Origin: Skeletonema tropicum
Taxonomy: Eukaryota > Bacillariophyta > Thalassiosirophyceae > Thalassiosirales > Thalassiosiraceae
DNA length: 64,000 nucleotides
Direction of reading: 5' to 3'
Assembly: GCA_037178625.1 (NCBI GenBank)
Contig: CM074143.1
Coordinates: 1,922,001 to 1,986,000, forward strand
How positions within the stretch are numbered: the stretch's first letter is position 1; every line of letters begins with the position of its first letter. Positions 22,501 to 32,877 of this stretch are shown here, one piece after another. The position numbers and the translations under genes were made by a program. Below the pieces are notes generated by a model, which did not search any database, was not told the origin of the DNA, and saw only the letters and a list, made by a program, of their open reading frames with translations.

Positions 22501-23217
22501 CACTTCCTTCTCCAGAACTTCTTTCACGAGCAGAAATACGTGGAAGCTTATTTCGCAAAGGATATACAAAAGGATCTTGCACTAGGAAGAAGTCAACTAG
22601 TGGCCCTTGCTATGTTGCTAGGTGGTGACTACACCGATGGTGTCAAAGGTGTTGGGATTGTCAACGGAATGGAGATTCTGCAAAGTTTTGCGATTGAGGA
22701 TGGTAAAGAAGGCGTTCATGATGGTTTGCACCGATTTCGCGAATGGCTTGACGGTTTGGACGATCCATCGGCTGGAGAAGATGAATCAGCTACCTTCTTA
22801 TCCAAAATAAAACTATTCCATAAAAAGCATCAAACGGCGCGTACAAGATGGATAGCCCCAGCAGACTTCCCTTCACCTGCAATCATCGATGGCTATATGA
22901 AGCCTGCAGTTGACAACTCGACAGCCAACTTTACGTGGGGAAAGCCGGACATAGATGGGTTGCGACAGTTCTGTGCCAATTCAATAGGATGGGAAAGCGA
23001 TGAGACAGATCGCGTTGTTCAACCTGTGTTGAGAATACTTGAAAGTGGTTCAACGCAAACGAGAATCGAATCGTATTTTATGAAGTATGATGACAATATC
23101 AGGTTTGCCGAAGTCAAATCAAAGAGATTGAGAGCAGTTCTAAATGATATACAGACTAGAGATGGAGCAGAGGGAGAGGGATACAACAAAAAACAAAGAA
23201 TCCCTGATGCCTCTTGA
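19546..23217 (+). CDS. XPG/ERCC5-like: XPG/Rad2-type structure-specific endonuclease, nucleotide excision repair
   Basis: Three exons: 19546-19769, 19875-22440, 22516-23217, giving 1163 residues, close to human XPG. The start MGVKNLWRLL is the invariant family N-terminus. The N domain includes AIDASIW and, across intron 1 (GTGAGT...ATAG), KPVVVFDG. A long acidic spacer (about 100-860) follows, with repeated DIDWEDG motifs. The I domain near 880-930 has GIPWIESPSEAEAQ and VTEDSDVFVFG, holding the metal-binding acids, and then GGDYTDGVKGVG. QTRIESYF near 1111 is a PCNA-interaction box. The enzyme cuts 3' of the lesion in DNA repair bubbles in the nucleus. Intron 2 (75 bp) is in frame without a stop; its removal restores GGRKVYK-NFFHEQK, the family sequence. 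The final codons and TGA lie in the adjoining repeat unit. Confidence 0.93.
22441..22515 (+). other. In-frame, stop-free 75-bp intron of the XPG gene
   Basis: GTAAGT...CTCCAG, length divisible by three, all codons open. If retained it would insert 25 mostly hydrophobic residues (including ILAIVLVLCAHFLL) into the catalytic I domain. Confidence 0.8.
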
Positions 23218-23261
23218 TCCTGCCATAATTTTATCAACAATCAAACGATATCACAAAAATC

Positions 23262-23758
23262 ATGAAGCTTCATCTTATTATCTCCGCCGCCTTGGCTCTT
23301 CTCTCAACCGCTCCAGGAGCTGTCTCTGCCGCTGTGACTGTAAGTTTGCATTGTTATATGCTCCGTTCGTTTGATAAGTCAGTTCATGTGCTTCGTCTTG
23401 CCTTGACCTTGCCTTGCCTTGCAGCCGTTCTAATGACTCAAGTTCAAGTTACTGATACTGACGCCTACCTCTCACGTCACTCTCACTTGCGTGCTATACC
23501 TATACATTATTGTATCCTGTCAGTGGATTTGAAAATGACGGTGACGGAATTACTGCTCTGTCTGAGTTGGACGAATTCGACGAGTCCGAGGATGAACCAA
23601 TTTTCCTTGCCGCTCGATGCAGGCGCAGAAAGATGAGGGGTTGCAAAAGGGCCCGTAGATGCAGGTGGGTTAAGCGCAACCGCAGACGCAGATGCGTAGC
23701 AAAACGCGTTGTGGTCATCGATGAGGATGAAGAGTTTGATTTCTTTGATGAGGAGTAG
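23262..23758 (+). pseudogene. Secreted acidic-basic-acidic four-Cys protein, plus copy 1, splice acceptor lost
   Basis: Exon 1 (23262-23339) encodes MKLHLIISAALALLS...SAAVT, a signal peptide. Exon 2 would be 23513-23758: YPVSGFENDGDGITA, acidic stretch, Arg/Lys-rich core with four Cys (ARC, RGC, RRC, RRC), and the tail DEDEEFDFFDEE, then TAG. Copies 2 and 3 splice at ATTATAG|TATCCT; here the same site reads ATTATTG, an A-to-T change at 23511 that destroys the AG. The next AG (CCTGTCAG) would run into a TGA two codons later. Unless another acceptor is used, this copy is dead. The function of the family is unknown. Confidence 0.75.
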
Positions 23759-24339
23759 GTTGAGAGTAAGAGTGTTGGCGACTGGGGGCAATCAGGAAGA
23801 GAATTTTTGAATGCACTCTATCTGTAGGAGCAAATGTGGGTGTTGGAGTAGGTAAGAGTGTTGGTGTTGGCGGCTGAGGGCAATCAGGCAGAGAACTTTC
23901 AAAAGCACTCTACTATTTGGTAGGAGCAAATGTGTGTGCAGCTGCAGCGTCAGGTCACGTTCAAATATTCTTATCCAATAGTAAAAACAATTCCTGAGAA
24001 CTCGTCGCAAGAGCAAGAGTGAAATGCTGCATTATCTTTCATTGTAACGATTGTTGCCGCTCTTTTCAGCTCTCTTTTACTTTTACCATTACCATCACTT
24101 GTGCACCACGTATGGTTATTGGTATTGGCATTGGCAGAAAGTCCAAGTCCAACCTTTTATCAGTTGTATCTGTATCTTCCTTTGAAATGGAAAGACCTAC
24201 TTTGTCCCGCCTGCAACTGCAACTGCAAGAAGGAACTTACCTGCGCCTGCGACTGCGAGGCCGGGTCAACGCTCCATTCACGCTTGAGACAGGGAAATGA
24301 ACAACAACAACACGCGTTCGCCTCCTACAGAGGGGAACG

Positions 24340-24510
24340 ATGAGAAAAACACAAGTGTGAACCGACACAAATGTGAACCGACACAAATGTGAACCGACAC
24401 AAGTGTGAACCGGTTCAGGTTCAGGAACACCAGCATGAACCATTTCATCAGGGGTTGGCCTCTTGATCCTGCCATAATTTTATCAACAATCAAACGATAG
24501 CACAAAAATC
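24340..24510 (+). promoter_or_regulatory. Upstream region of secreted-gene copy 2, with short direct repeats
   Basis: Four tandem copies of a 15-16 bp motif (ACACAAGTGTGAACCG, ACACAAATGTGAACCG) at about 24347-24412. CGGTTCAGG and CACCAGCATGAACC follow, and then the block TGATCCTGCCATAATTTTAT, which sits about 45 bp before every start codon of the family. Copy number of the short repeat varies between units (about three before plus copy 3, one or two in the minus array). Confidence 0.6.
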
Positions 24511-25019
24511 ATGAAGCTTCATCTTATTATCTCCGCCGCCTTGGCTCTTCTCTCAGCCGCTCCAGGAGCTGTCTCTGCCGCTGTGACTGTAAGTTTGCAT
24601 TGTTATATGCTCCGTCTCCGTTCGTTTGATAAGTCAGTTCATGTGCTTCGTCTTGCCTTGACTTGCCTTGCCTTGACTTGCCTTGCCTTGCCTTGCAGCC
24701 GTTCTAATGACTCAAGTTCAAGTTACTGACGCCTCTCACTTCACTCTCACTTGCATGCTATACATTATAGTATCCTGTCAGTGGATTTGAAAATGACGGC
24801 GACGGAATTACTGCTCTGTCCGAGTTCGACGAATTCGATGAGTCCGAGGATGAACCAATTTTCCTTGCCGCTCGATGCAAGCGCAAGAAGGCAAGGGGTT
24901 GCAGAAGGAACCGTAGATGCAGGTGGATTAAGCGCAGGCGCAGGTGCGTAGCAAAACGCGTTGTCGTCAAAGACCTTGACGATGAGGATGAGGAGTTTGA
25001 TTTCTTTGATGAGGAGTAG
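24511..25019 (+). CDS. Secreted acidic-basic-acidic four-Cys protein, plus copy 2
   Basis: Exon 1 24511-24588 (26 codons, signal peptide MKLHLIISAALALLS, cleavage probably after AVSA). Intron 24589-24770, GTAAGT...TTATAG, 182 bp, phase 0. Exon 2 24771-25019, 82 residues. The mature chain has three zones: acidic (SEFDEFDESEDEP), a strongly cationic core with four cysteines (ARC, RGC, RRC, RRC) including RRCRWIKRRRRC, and an acidic tail DEDEEFDFFDEE. It is presumably secreted or routed to a vesicle. Opposite charge blocks could make the chain self-associating or keep a cationic peptide masked until cleavage; this is inference. The charge pattern loosely recalls silica-associated or antimicrobial precursors, but no known family is recognised. 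Confidence 0.75.
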
Positions 25020-25740
25020 GTTAAGAGTAAGAGTGTTGGCGACTGAGGGCAATCAGGAAGAGAATTTTTGAATGCACTCTATCTGTAGGAGCAAATGTGG
25101 GTGTTGGAGTAGTTAAGAGTGTTGGTGTTGGCGGCTGAGGGCAATCAGGCAGAGAACTTTCAAAAGCACTCTACTATTTGGTAGGAGTAGGAGCAAATGT
25201 GTGCTGCACAGGTCACGTTCAAATATTCTTATCCAATAGTAAAAACAATTCCTGAGAACTCGTCGCAAGAGTGAAATGCTGCATTATCTTTCATTGTAAC
25301 GATTGTTGCCGCTCTTTTCAGCTCTCTTTTACTATTACCATTACCGTCAGCACTTGTGCACCACGTATTGGTATTGGCATTGGCATTGGCAGAAAGTCCA
25401 ACCTTTTATCAGTCGTATCTGTATCTTCCTCTGAAATGGAAAGACCTATTTTGTCCCGCCTGCAACTGCAACTGCAAGAAGGAACTTACCTGCGCCTGCG
25501 AGGCCGGGTCAACGCTCCATCCACGCTTGAGACAGGGAAATGAACAACACGCGTTCGCCTCCTACAGAGGGGAACGATGAGAAAAACACAACCGACACAA
25601 ATGTGAACCGACACAAGTGTGAACCGACACAAGTGTGAACCGGTTCAGGTTCAGGAACACCAGCATGAACCATTTCATCAGGGGTTGGCCTCTTGATCCT
25701 GCCATAATTTTATCAACAATCAAACGACAGCACAAAAATC

Positions 25741-26248
25741 ATGAAGCTTCATCTTATTATCTCCGCCGCCTTGGCTCTTCTCTCAACCGCTCCAGGAGCT
25801 GTCTCTGCCGCTGTGACTGTAAGTTTGCATTGTTATATGCTCCGTTCGTTTGATAAGTCAGTTCATGTGCTTCGTCTTGCCTTGCCTTGCCTTGCAGCCG
25901 TTCTAATGACTCAAGTTCAAGTTACTGACGCCTCTCACTTCACTTTCACTTCACTCTCACTTGCATGCTATTCCCTTCCCTTGCTATACCTATACATTAT
26001 AGTATCCTGTCAGTGGATTTGAAAATGACGGTGACGGAATTACTGCTCTGTCTGAGTTGGACGAATTCGACGAGTCCGAGGATGAACCAATTTTCCTTGC
26101 CGCTCGATGCAAGCGCAAGAAGGCGAGGGGTTGCAGAAGGGCCCGTAGATGCAGGTGGGTTAAGCGCAACCGCAGATGCGTAGCAAAACGCGTTGTCATC
26201 ATCGATGAGGATGAGGATGAGGAGTTTGATTTCTTTGATGAGGAGTAG
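25741..26248 (+). CDS. Secreted acidic-basic-acidic four-Cys protein, plus copy 3
   Basis: Exon 1 25741-25818, intron 25819-26002 (184 bp, ATTATAG acceptor), exon 2 26003-26248, total 107 residues. Same architecture as copy 2: signal peptide, YPVSGFENDGDGITA, acidic DEFDESEDEP, core with RGCRRARRCRWVKRNRRC, acidic tail ending FDFFDEE. The intron has a small internal expansion (CACTTTCACTTCACTCTCAC) compared with copy 2, while the exons stay in frame, which supports selection on the protein. The second half of the unit after the stop matches the other units and lacks a further gene copy. Confidence 0.75.
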
Positions 26249-26955
26249 GTTAAGAGTAAGAGTGTTGGCGACTGGGGGCAATCAGGAAGAGAATTTTTGA
26301 ATGCACTCTATCTGTAGGAGCAAATGTGGGTGTTGGAGTAGTTAAGAGTGTTGGTGTTGGCGGCTGAGGGCAATCAGGCAGAGAACTTTCAAAAGCACTC
26401 TACTATCTGGTAGGAGTAGGAGCAAATGTGTGCTGCACAAGTCACGTTCAAATATTCTTATCCAATAGTAAAAACAATTCCTGAAAACTCGTCGCAAGAG
26501 TGAAATGCTGCATTATCTTTCATTGTAACGATTGTTGCCGCTCTTTTCAGCTCTCTTTTACTATTACCATTACCGTCAGCACTTGTGCACCACGTATGGT
26601 TATTGGTATTGGCATTGGCATTGGCATTGCCAGAAAGTCCAACCTTTTATCAGTTGTATCTGTATCTTTCTTTGAAATGGAAAGACCTACTTTGTCCCGC
26701 CTGCAACTGCAACTGCATTTGCAAGAAGGAACTTACCTGCGAGGCCGGGTCAACGCTACATCCACGCTTGAGACAGGGAAATGAACAACACGCGTTGGCC
26801 TCCTACAGAGGGGAACGATGAGAAAATCACATGTGTGAACTGACACAAGTGTGAACCGACATAAGTGTGAACCGGTTCAGGAACACCAGCATGAACCATT
26901 TCATCAGGGGCTGTCAGGGGTTGGCCTCTTGATCCTGCCATAATTTTATCAACAA

Positions 26956-27043
26956 TTCCTCTTTAGTCAACTTTCTTGCACCTTTTTTTTTAACACGAGA
27001 TCTTCAGACATGTTATTGCTATTGCGTACATAGATAATGAAAA
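26956..27043. other. Short spacer between array and TIR element
   Basis: Unique sequence without a gene. Confidence 0.5.
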
Positions 27044-29119
27044 ACCATTTTGAAATCGGTACCTCGGTACCGATTTGCAGTTGGGCCCAGTACCCGTAGG
27101 GCTTGAAGTCGGTACCTCGGTACCGATTTGCTACTTCGACTTGTTAAGGCGGGGACAATTTTATCTTTGAGTTACTATTAATACCCCCCCCACCTAGACA
27201 CCGGTTTCAGGGCTAGTGGTTCCCCCGAGGGGATTTTTACCCCCGCTGTGAGGACCACTAACAAACCACAAACCTCCAACAAGATGGCATCGGACACAAC
27301 ACCAACACAATGGTACAATGGTAGTACTACCCTCTAACAACACTTTTAGTTGAGTTATTTTTTACATCGCTTAGTTCTAAACTCATCGGCTGCCGCCCCC
27401 CAGCATCGCCATGGTGCTCATTGACGTGCATTTCTATCGGAGCACGAAAACATTTAATGCATAATGATCCGCACGAAGGTGCGGGCAAATGATGACCATT
27501 CGGAGTCAAAAAGCTCTTTGAAAAGGAAGGAAAAGATGTGACGGACGATGCTCTAGATGCCGCCATCGGGCGTATTGAGACAATCACTGCAGATGCGTCT
27601 GACCCAGGTGCATGCAATCTTTGTTGAATTTCTCCATGAGGGTGATACGTGCGATAATGCAACATTTACCTAATTTCCTAAGTGATATGATATGATACGT
27701 TGAAGGATATACACTCTGACTCCACTCCCATCGTTACGAAAGGGATTTACATTCTTCTCCCAGACGAAAATATCAATGTCGATGTTATCAATGTTGATCT
27801 TCCAACAGAGCCTGCAAAGAAAAAACAAAAAACATGTGCATTCAAGGCGGGCGATGATGGGCAAGGACTACAAGTTTGTGGAATACCTCCGTTACGAAAC
27901 AGATCTTGACGAAGAGACGCGCATCGACACTCAAATCTTGCACTATCTGTATGATTACCTCGAGGAAATTAAAATCGGATATCGTGATGAAGAGCAAAAA
28001 ATAAACTGATGACCAATATACAAAAGATCAAAAGTACTCTGTGTGCTTTGTGCTGAAGTATTGGAAAGTCCTCCTTCGAGCAGAGTTTCCTACCCTCCCC
28101 GACAACACAGAAATGAAGAGAACGGGCACAAAGTAAGTTTATTGTTCAGTTATATCTATATTCCTCCTAACTTACCAGTTTTGTTGTCACGAAGAAAATA
28201 TAATGAGCAAACCAGCCGTGATGACATAGATAGCAAAATGGCGACCATGAGCAATCTACGCTGGAGTGAGTTTGCTGTGCCCGTATTTGAAGAGGCCGTT
28301 GCTGCCATCAAGAAAGAAACTCAGCATATTGGCGATCTGCTTCATCGTCACAAGGACTTTTTAGCTGGAAATGCTTCATCTATGAGGAAAATAAGATCTG
28401 GATCGAAGAAGAAAGTTGTGAGAGGCACTGTTGCGGCTTTTTCGAACGCTTTAAATCCTGTCCAGATCAGCGATGATGAATTTTATGCCGTCATAGACTC
28501 TGGAAAGAAGTGCAGCCGACCCAAGGGCAAAGGCTAAATGGATGGGTTCGCCGGTTGTGTTGCGGCTGCTGTCTAGGTTGTTCTATTTCAAATGCTTACC
28601 CATTTGTATCATGTGCCTTCAGAGTGGCAAGAAGGTTGTCAAGGGGAAGTCGAAAGATAAATTGGAAGCACGAGCGGAGCAGGCACATGCAAAGCAACAG
28701 TAACAACTAAGATCTACACAACCATGCCCACTACATACTTACGACCTATGTAATAGGTACTCTACTACAGCCTCTACACCGGGGGTAAAAATTACGGGGG
28801 TAGAAAAGTTGACCCCCCCCCCCTCACCACAGCAAGCTGCGCTTAATAGTAACTTGAAGATTAAATTGTCCCCGCCTTAGTGTCAAAGCTAGCGAGTAGA
28901 GTACAGCTCCTTTTGTGTTTTCCCCTCAAAAAACAAGTAGCCCTTCTACGCAATAAAGTAACTATAGGCCACACAAACGCTTAACTTTCTTCTCACATTT
29001 TGCACGAGGCCTATTGACTATTTTGAAATCGGTACCGAGGTACCGATTTGCCTCTTACGTAGAAACATACCAGAGTTCTACACAAATCGGTACCGAGGTA
29101 CCGATTTCAAAAAATGGTT
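27044..29119. mobile_element. 2.1-kb element with palindrome-bearing inverted termini
   Basis: Both ends carry two near-perfect palindromes of the form AAATCGGTACC-TC-GGTACCGATTT (27053-27076, 27106-27129; 29026-29049, 29084-29107). Beyond them, GGCGGGGACAATTTTATC at 27148 is matched in inverse by 28843-28876, and a third block (TTTTTACCCCCG) near 27235 by sequence near 28780. The outermost matched bases are AACCATTTT and AAAATGGTT. The arms are about 200 bp, diverged. The interior holds a degenerate gene. No target duplication was identified. Confidence 0.7.
27496..28705 (+). pseudogene. Degenerate gene inside the 27.0-29.1 kb element
   Basis: Coding-like pieces in changing frames. 27505 onward reads KLFEKEGKDVTDDALDAAIG; 27700 reads IHSDSTPIVTKGIYILLPDE, with a switch near 27840 to KDYKFVEYLRYETDLDEETR (to 28008). 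28237 reads MATMSNLRWSEFAVPVFEEA and HIGDLLHRHKDFLAGN up to 28537. Some breaks could be introns (GTAAGT at 28133). No domain is recognised. The fragment around 27650-27695 recurs at 54955-55000. Confidence 0.35.
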
Positions 29120-29257
29120 GGGATATGCAAGCAACATCATTGTTGGCAGTATAGTTTGAATTTTCCCACATAATTTAATGCAATGCCAATGCTATCTCTG
29201 CAGACTATTTAACTGTGAAAGGCAAATCCTCAGATTCATGACTCAGCTGATTATTGT

Positions 29258-30823
29258 CTAGATTGTTGTTGGCAAAGTAGCCAGACGATGGTACTTCTTA
29301 TGCAATTTCCATCGATTTCTTTGACATGTTGCATCGCAGTATCTTTCTTTCTTACAAGGACATCGCTTTTGCGGATTTGGCTGACGACAATACGAACATC
29401 GAGGGTCATACTCGCGAAGGATTTGTTGGACCTTTTCTTGAACTCGTAGCTTACTCACGTCACTCTGTCCCATCATCTCACTAATATCCAACGCCTCACC
29501 TCCCATACCCACATGTGTGTGATCAGCACCACGTTCACAAAGCAACTGAACACAATCAATCTCTCCCCTTGACACTGCATGCTGCAAAGGTGATCCTCTG
29601 ACTTCCGCCTTATCGATTTGGTTTATATTGGCACCATAGTCAAGAAGCAACCTCACTGTTTCGAGCTTCCCATTTCTTGCCGCTTCGTGCAGTGGAGTCA
29701 AATCGCCATAATTGCCTGATTTATTTTGAATGGCTTTCCACCACTCCTTCGAATCAGGTGCCTGAGCTCCTTCCACGGATGCCCCACATTTGTCGAGGAG
29801 GAGTTTACATGCATTTACCAATCCCCTCATTGCCATCTTGGTTAGTAGCATTCTGCACTCCACGTATTCACGAACATCACTAGCTCTCTGCTGGGATGTA
29901 ATCCTCTCCACAACATCCTTATCCTCTCCAAGCACTGCGCGCTCGAGATTAGTTCTCCAGCCAAATAGAGTCGATGGTCGATACGCATTTGGATCTGTGG
30001 GAGGTTGGGCATACCAATGATAAGGGAGATCACCAGGTCCATTGGGAGGGTTCCACCCCCCAATGACTTTTGTTCCTCCGAGACATAGGGTCCCTCCACC
30101 TGATCCCTCATATGATTCGCTAGGGCTCTCGGATCTCCGATATTTTCAATATCATTCATCAAGTTTGGACGATCTCTTGGCATTGTGTACTCGCAAATAG
30201 TTCACAAGATTGGATTAGATTTTGTTCCGCAACATCAACATTTCTAATACCCATTTTTTTTAAGTCATCCCTCAGCATCTCAACATACCCCCGCGTTTTG
30301 AAATAGGACCTTGGCTGGACGAGAAGGAGGGTACATCTCTTGCACTCGCGACCGCATCGCTGCAGGGAACATTGTCATTGCACTAAAGCCACCCCCACCC
30401 ATTGGTTCAAGACATGCTTTGGCAAGAGTACCAAGTAAAACTCGAGTCTTGGCGCTGTGTAAGTCGTTGGCCGTATCAAGTAAAGCAGATTGGGCGAGTG
30501 CCATTCCAAAGCCGTCACTGTCTGCAAAGGGCTTTCCGTCCGATCCATGCTCTTTTTTTATCTCATGTGCCATACACATAAACGTGGTTCCCTCGTCCTC
30601 AAATTCTTGGTCGATGTGTAAGTATAATTGTGGAAGATTTAGGAAGTGCTTTAATTTGAGACTTCACGCTCGCAGTAACATTTTTTGGTGCCACCATCGA
30701 TGCGAACATTCCCTCACCGGGCGACATGCCGTTCGCATTATCTTCTTGGATCATGGATGCTGCAAGAGATTGGATATCCATGAGGCCGGAGGCCGCTGTC
30801 GAAAAGAAGTCACGTGGGTCCAT
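29258..30823 (-). pseudogene. Ankyrin-repeat and MYND zinc-finger protein, frame-disrupted
   Basis: Starts MDPRDFFSTAASGLMD at 30823. Successive protein-like pieces follow in frames that shift four times: ...KALPK | LPQLYLHIDQEFEDEGTT...PAKVLF | YVEMLRDDLKKMGIRNVDV | MNDIENIGDPRALANHM | VIGGWNPPNGPGDLPYHWY. The last frame runs to the stop at 29258 through three ankyrin-type repeats (LTPLHEAARNGKLETVRLLL, SPLQHAVSRGEIDCVQLL) and a C-terminal MYND finger (CSYCRQPNPQKRC, RYCDATCQRNRWKLHK). MYND and ankyrin modules mediate protein contacts. The net frame change is zero, and two shifts fall on G5 and G6 runs, so sequencing errors are as likely as decay; short introns are possible at the others. 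Confidence 0.6.
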
Positions 30824-31503
30824 AATAATATATTATTATTGCGTTGATCCAGTTGACCAAAAAATTAATAACCAATATCTATTCGGAATAATCCGTGCAA
30901 GAGCCCAACTGACTAAAAAGCTCACAAACACGACGTCAATGTATCCAACAGGGCACTGGAAACTGCTATCTTCTTTTTCGTTGTCGTTGATTGTGGTTTG
31001 TGGTTGTTGGCTATATACTTATGCTGTTCTGTTTGGCTGGCTAGCTTGCTTCGTGCTTCGTCACCATCAAAGATTATTCCCCTCTGAATACCGGATGCGT
31101 AGGTACTCCTACGAGTTTCGCGAAAATATGCTCTGTTTTACTGTCACAACGACTCTACTCACAAAATAGACTTTTCATTTTTTGCAGCTGCGCTCCGGTC
31201 GGAAGATGAATGAAATCATATCAAATTTGGTACATAATTGAACCAACAATTGGAGTCTTCACACGCCGAACGAAGACATCAGACGACGGGCAGCACTCAG
31301 AGCTCAATAAGTAGTTGCAAAAACCACATTTCTACAACAGTTGCATCGCAGAAGATAGTATGGTAGTGTAACAGAAATATCAAAATACGACTGGTGGGCC
31401 CTCTCAGAGCGACATAATCTGTAAATGATAAGTAACACTTGCTGCAACAACTCTATTTCCCAGATCTCACCCCAGCAGATGCATCGCAGATAGCAGGGAC
31501 AAC
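30824..31503. promoter_or_regulatory. Divergent intergenic region between the ankyrin-MYND and MORN-RING genes
   Basis: 680 bp between two start codons pointing apart. No gene inside. Around 31235-31275 the sequence (AACCAACAATTGGAGTCTTC) recurs inverted at 54910-54940, marking an old repeat fragment. Confidence 0.4.
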
Positions 31504-32877
31504 ATGAATATACTGCTGTGGCGTATCTTTGCAATCCTCATGCTCTTTGTGGGCGTAATATCGTCAAGTAGTGAAGACTCAGCATTAATCGGTGAAGGAA
31601 CTCCGTTAGTTTCGACGAAAGTCTATCTCAACGGCGACTCTTATGAGGGAGAGATGGATGATAATGGTCTGAGGAATGGCAAAGGCATTTTAACGTGGTC
31701 AGGCATGGTTTACGACGGAGAATGGTTAGCTGATAAGCGTCATGGCAAGGGCATTTGGAAGATAGACGGTGACATTTATGAAGGAGAGTTCAAAGATGAT
31801 ATCATGCATGGAAAGGGAAAGTACACTTGGTCTTATGGCGACATTTATGATGGAGAATTCCGAGATGGTTTGTTTCACGGAAAGGGAACATTCACCTGGA
31901 CTGACGGCAGTTTTTACAGTGGAGATTTTAAAGATGACCAAAGGCACGGAAATGGTACATACACTTATGCAGACGGCACCGTGTATGATGGAGAGTACAG
32001 AGATGGTCTTATGCATGGAAACGGAAAGTACACTTGGCCAAATGGGAATTTTTATGATGGAATGTGGCTGAATGACAAACGAGACGGATTAGGTACGCAG
32101 ACTAGTATGTGGAAGCTCTATCAATATCAAGGAGAATGGAGTGATGACAAGAAGCACGGCAAAGGCAAAGGCATGATCTTGTTGTTTGGGAACTTGATCG
32201 AATGCGAAGGAGAATGGGAAGATGGTTGGTTGACTAATATGCCCACCCATATGTTTGTGTTGCTGCAAAGGATGACTGAAGTCATTCGGCATTACCTCGA
32301 CATGTTGTACCATTTCGGCTTGGTCTATGTCCTGTTAGCTTGGATGTGTTTGTGTTCGTTTTGTCGTCGCAGGGAGCTGGAGCTGGCAAATGCAGGAGCG
32401 ACAGAGCTGAAAGAGAAGCCCGACCTTGATACGAGAGAGGACGGTGTGGAGGTCCTTTTCAGATTGGATCAGGACCACACGCACTGCAGTATTTGTTACA
32501 AATCATTCACTACCGACATGGAGAGCTCAGAACAATTGAGTCGGGAGATGTTGCCGGTCTTGGGTTCGTGTGGACACTACTTTTGCCACGGCTGTATCAT
32601 TCGTTGCAGGTTTATGGTGGGACTGAAAGGTTCGGTTGGATGTCCCAAGTGCGTGAAAGCAGATCAATTTGTCCCTGTAGATCCCATTCATCATAGAATG
32701 CTGATTGATTTGCTGCAACGTGCACGCCCCATTGGCAAGTCATCATCAGACGAACAAGTTCAAGAAGATGAAGGAGATGATGTGTCTTCTTATGAGAACG
32801 AATATACACATCTGAATGTAAATGAGGCGGCACGCTTGCTTGGTTTCTTATTGTTTGGGTTCATATTCATACGATAA
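31504..32877 (+). CDS. MORN-repeat membrane protein with C3HC4-type RING finger
   Basis: A single-exon gene of 457 codons. An N-terminal hydrophobic segment (LLWRIFAILMLFVGVIS) is a signal peptide or anchor. Residues about 40-245 hold eight or nine MORN repeats (YDGEWLADKRHGKGIW, YEGEFKDDIMHGKGKYTW, YDGEYRDGLMHGNGKYTW). A transmembrane segment lies near 269-287 (FGLVYVLLAWMCLC). The RING domain near 328-382 reads CSICYKSF...SCGHYFCHGCI...CPKC. The C-terminus is hydrophobic (LLGFLLFGFIFI). MORN repeats bind membranes or lipids, and RING fingers recruit E2 enzymes, so a membrane-bound ubiquitin ligase is likely; substrates are unknown. The frame is clean, and the start is fixed by the signal-like segment. 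Confidence 0.85.
   Translation: MNILLWRIFAILMLFVGVISSSSEDSALIGEGTPLVSTKVYLNGDSYEGEMDDNGLRNGKGILTWSGMVYDGEWLADKRHGKGIWKIDGDIYEGEFKDDIMHGKGKYTWSYGDIYDGEFRDGLFHGKGTFTWTDGSFYSGDFKDDQRHGNGTYTYADGTVYDGEYRDGLMHGNGKYTWPNGNFYDGMWLNDKRDGLGTQTSMWKLYQYQGEWSDDKKHGKGKGMILLFGNLIECEGEWEDGWLTNMPTHMFVLLQRMTEVIRHYLDMLYHFGLVYVLLAWMCLCSFCRRRELELANAGATELKEKPDLDTREDGVEVLFRLDQDHTHCSICYKSFTTDMESSEQLSREMLPVLGSCGHYFCHGCIIRCRFMVGLKGSVGCPKCVKADQFVPVDPIHHRMLIDLLQRARPIGKSSSDEQVQEDEGDDVSSYENEYTHLNVNEAARLLGFLLFGFIFIR

Larger units (their letters stand above)
23208..26955 (+). repeat. Direct tandem array of about 1.24-kb units with a secreted-protein gene
   Basis: Start codons at 23262, 24511 and 25741 give unit lengths of 1249 and 1230 bp. 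After the third gene the unit continues to 26955 and breaks inside the upstream block (TTTTATCAACAA). The array begins inside the last codons of the XPG gene. Each unit carries the gene, a conserved 3' region of about 700 bp, tandem ACACAAGTGTGAACCG-type repeats and the core upstream block. Confidence 0.92.

Noticed and set aside
23340..23424. Intron ending at CCTTGCAG in the secreted genes
   Set aside because: The following exon would hit a stop at once (CCG TTC TAA), and this AG is missing in the minus-array copies; the later TATAG acceptor fits all intact copies in phase 0.
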